From Lysobacterales bacterium (lineage in GTDB: Bacteria > Pseudomonadota > Gammaproteobacteria > Xanthomonadales > SZUA-36), in contig JAPHTE010000022.1 of the NCBI GenBank assembly GCA_026196445.1, forward strand, positions 1 to 5,858: DNA of 5,858 bases, in the 5' to 3' direction. Under the pieces are notes generated by a model. That model made no database searches, was not told the DNA's origin, and saw only the letters and a list, made by a program, of their open reading frames with translations. A program made the position numbers and the translations under genes. Numbering within the stretch: the first letter of the stretch is position 1; each line of letters opens with the position of its first letter. Of the stretch, positions 5,716 to 5,858 are shown one piece after another.

Positions 5716-5858
5716 ATGGGAGAAAAGCAGTCCAACCTGGGTAGTTATATCGAGGAATTAAAACGCCGCAAGGTGGTTCGGGTCGCTATTGGCTATGTCG
5801 TCGGCGCCTGGCTGCTGCTGCAGGTTGCCGATGCGACCTTTGAGCCGCTCAACCTGCC
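5716..5858 (+). CDS. membrane-anchored TolB-like/TPR protein, N-terminus only (cut by right edge)
   Basis: Only 47 complete codons are present. They contain SYIEELKRRKVVRVAIGYVV (10-29), continuing into a hydrophobic segment AWLLLQVAD (31-39). This ELKRR-x-V-x-RVA-x-x-Y-x-x-x-AWLLLQVAD pattern is the typical start of large proteobacterial proteins with an N-terminal membrane anchor followed by a TolB-like region and tetratricopeptide repeats. They are often annotated as TPR proteins or, when a cyclase domain precedes, adenylate cyclase-like. The transmembrane helix is about residues 20-38, preceded by basic residues that suggest a cytoplasmic N-terminus. It has a good ribosome binding site and lies 175 bp after orn on the same strand, probably with its own promoter. 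The downstream domains are outside the window, so no function is assigned. Confidence 0.75.
   Translation, partial: MGEKQSNLGSYIEELKRRKVVRVAIGYVVGAWLLLQVADATFEPLNL

Overview
The window reads as ordinary chromosomal DNA from a gammaproteobacterium. It is moderately GC-rich and densely packed. The evidence is the family-level resemblance of DusB, RsgA and Orn to their gammaproteobacterial relatives, and the divergent rsgA/orn pair, an arrangement also found in E. coli. No insertion sequence, phage gene, CRISPR array, rRNA or tRNA was seen. The genus cannot be named from this sequence. Two genes run off the ends.

Left part (1-3785, all on the minus strand). Reading in the direction of transcription, the order is: a small exported protein of unknown function (3785-3501), a TraB-family protein with C-terminal membrane segments (3421-2183), the tRNA-dihydrouridine synthase gene dusB (2149-1130, GTG start), and a DUF349-type helical protein (from 1133, cut by the left edge). 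traB and dusB are 33 nt apart. dusB and the DUF349 gene overlap by 4 nt (ATGA). These three therefore look like one transcription unit. The small gene is 79 nt upstream of traB and may or may not belong to it. In many gammaproteobacteria dusB is followed by fis; here the DUF349 gene takes that place.

Middle part (3786-4979). A GC-rich hairpin without a U tract follows rsgA, and a candidate extended -10 promoter for the small gene follows the hairpin. rsgA (4841-3936, minus) encodes the circularly permuted GTPase that acts late in 30S ribosome maturation. A 138-bp intergenic region separates it from the divergent orn and holds AT-rich -10-like hexamers on both strands.

Right part (4980-5858, plus strand). 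orn (4980-5540) encodes oligoribonuclease with all five DEDDh catalytic residues. A 175-bp spacer follows, with an imperfect inverted repeat ending in TTTT and a -10-like element. The last gene (5716 to the edge) is the N-terminus of a membrane-anchored protein of the kind usually carrying TolB-like and TPR regions.

The common theme is RNA and ribosome maintenance: tRNA modification (DusB), 30S maturation (RsgA) and degradation of very short RNAs (Orn). The TraB-family protein, the DUF349 protein and the small exported protein lack a settled role. I found no convincing new system; the least explained part is the traB-dusB-DUF349 unit.
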